Positions 5,660-5,814 of a stretch of 5,814 nt of DNA are shown one piece after another. The stretch spans positions 1-5,814 of the forward strand of contig CAIKWV010000382.1 of the NCBI GenBank assembly GCA_903831165.1, given 5' to 3'. The DNA comes from an uncultured cyanobacterium (GTDB taxonomy: Bacteria > Cyanobacteriota > Cyanobacteriia > PCC-6307 > Cyanobiaceae). Under the pieces are notes generated by a model. It was not told where the DNA came from, made no database searches, and saw only the letters and a program-made list of their open reading frames with translations. The first letter of the stretch is position 1. Every line of letters begins with the position of its first letter. The position numbers and the translations under genes were made by a program.

Positions 5660-5814
5660 TCAGCCCCAGCCCGATGGCTGAAATTCCCGCAGCCACCATG
5701 GCCAGCCACTGACTGGATCAGCAGCGGACTGGATCCGCACGAAGGCTCCGTCGGGTTGGACATCCATGACGAGCGAGCCCTGCGCAGGCAAAGCCGCCTG
5801 AGGAGCAGCTGGAA
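5660..5814 (-). CDS. C-terminus of an unidentified protein, runs off the right edge
   Basis: On the minus strand one frame is open from the right edge to a TGA at 5660-5662, about 50 codons. The translation contains M-D-V-Q-P-D-G-A-F-V-R-I-Q and ends in W-P-W-W-L-R-E-F-Q-P-S-G-W-G, a balanced, tryptophan-rich composition that looks like the end of a real protein. Its third-position G+C (about 64% by hand) is lower than in the firm genes, which counts against it. A competing minus-strand frame from ATG 5763 overlaps the DUF1815 gene antisense and has a less natural composition. An internal ATG (the M of M-D-V) could make a tiny separate gene. I cannot assign a family. The arrangement with the DUF1815 gene would be convergent. 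Confidence 0.4.
   Translation of the reverse strand, partial: PAAPQAALPAQGSLVMDVQPDGAFVRIQSAADPVSGWPWWLREFQPSGWG

Noticed and set aside
5711..5735. Direct repeat GACTGGATC (5711-5719 and 5727-5735)
   Set aside because: It has only two copies of nine bases, read in different frames of the probable minus-strand gene; no element boundary or further copy was seen.
1..5814. CRISPR array, insertion sequence, tRNA or rRNA genes
   Set aside because: No regularly spaced direct repeats, transposase motifs, terminal inverted repeats or cloverleaf patterns were found on reading both strands by eye.

Overview
This GC-rich window (roughly 70% G+C by eye) looks like the chromosome of a freshwater or brackish picocyanobacterium of the Cyanobium/Synechococcus type. 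It carries a CrtD-type carotenoid desaturase, a cyanobacterial TyrA with its neighbouring DinG-like helicase relative, and two small proteins that I recognise as the cyanobacteria-restricted families DUF2839 and DUF1815. I saw no perfect copy of the HIP1 octamer (GCGATCGC), which fits the picocyanobacterial lineage better than HIP1-rich cyanobacteria, although one window is weak evidence. Family names come from recall of family sequences; no search was run.

Layout. Positions 1-88 hold, on the minus strand, an internal piece of quinolinate synthase (NadA) of a non-cyanobacterial type. At about 84-91 it joins abruptly to the middle of crtD (plus strand, to 1468), which therefore lacks its FAD-binding N-terminus. 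This looks like a chimeric join, either an assembly artefact or a real rearrangement, near the left edge. A convergent spacer (1469-1766) separates crtD from tyrA (minus, 1767-2732). A 43-bp divergent gap separates tyrA from a 485-residue DinG/Rad3-type helicase relative (plus, 2776-4233) whose ATPase motifs are visibly degenerate. A 406-bp non-coding stretch (4234-4639) contains nested inverted repeats and two 12-bp palindromes sharing an ATCGCGAT core. It is followed by the one-helix membrane protein of DUF2839 (4640-4882), a weak small-ORF candidate (4937-5137) and the DUF1815 protein (5159-5557). The right end may hold the C-terminus of an unidentified minus-strand gene (5660-5814).

The genes do not form one pathway: carotenoid desaturation, tyrosine biosynthesis and a nucleic-acid-related protein sit beside two conserved proteins of unknown function. 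I see no defence, mobile or biosynthetic-cluster system. The points most worth a second look are the nadA/crtD join, the apparently ATPase-dead helicase relative, and the structured spacer upstream of the DUF2839 gene.
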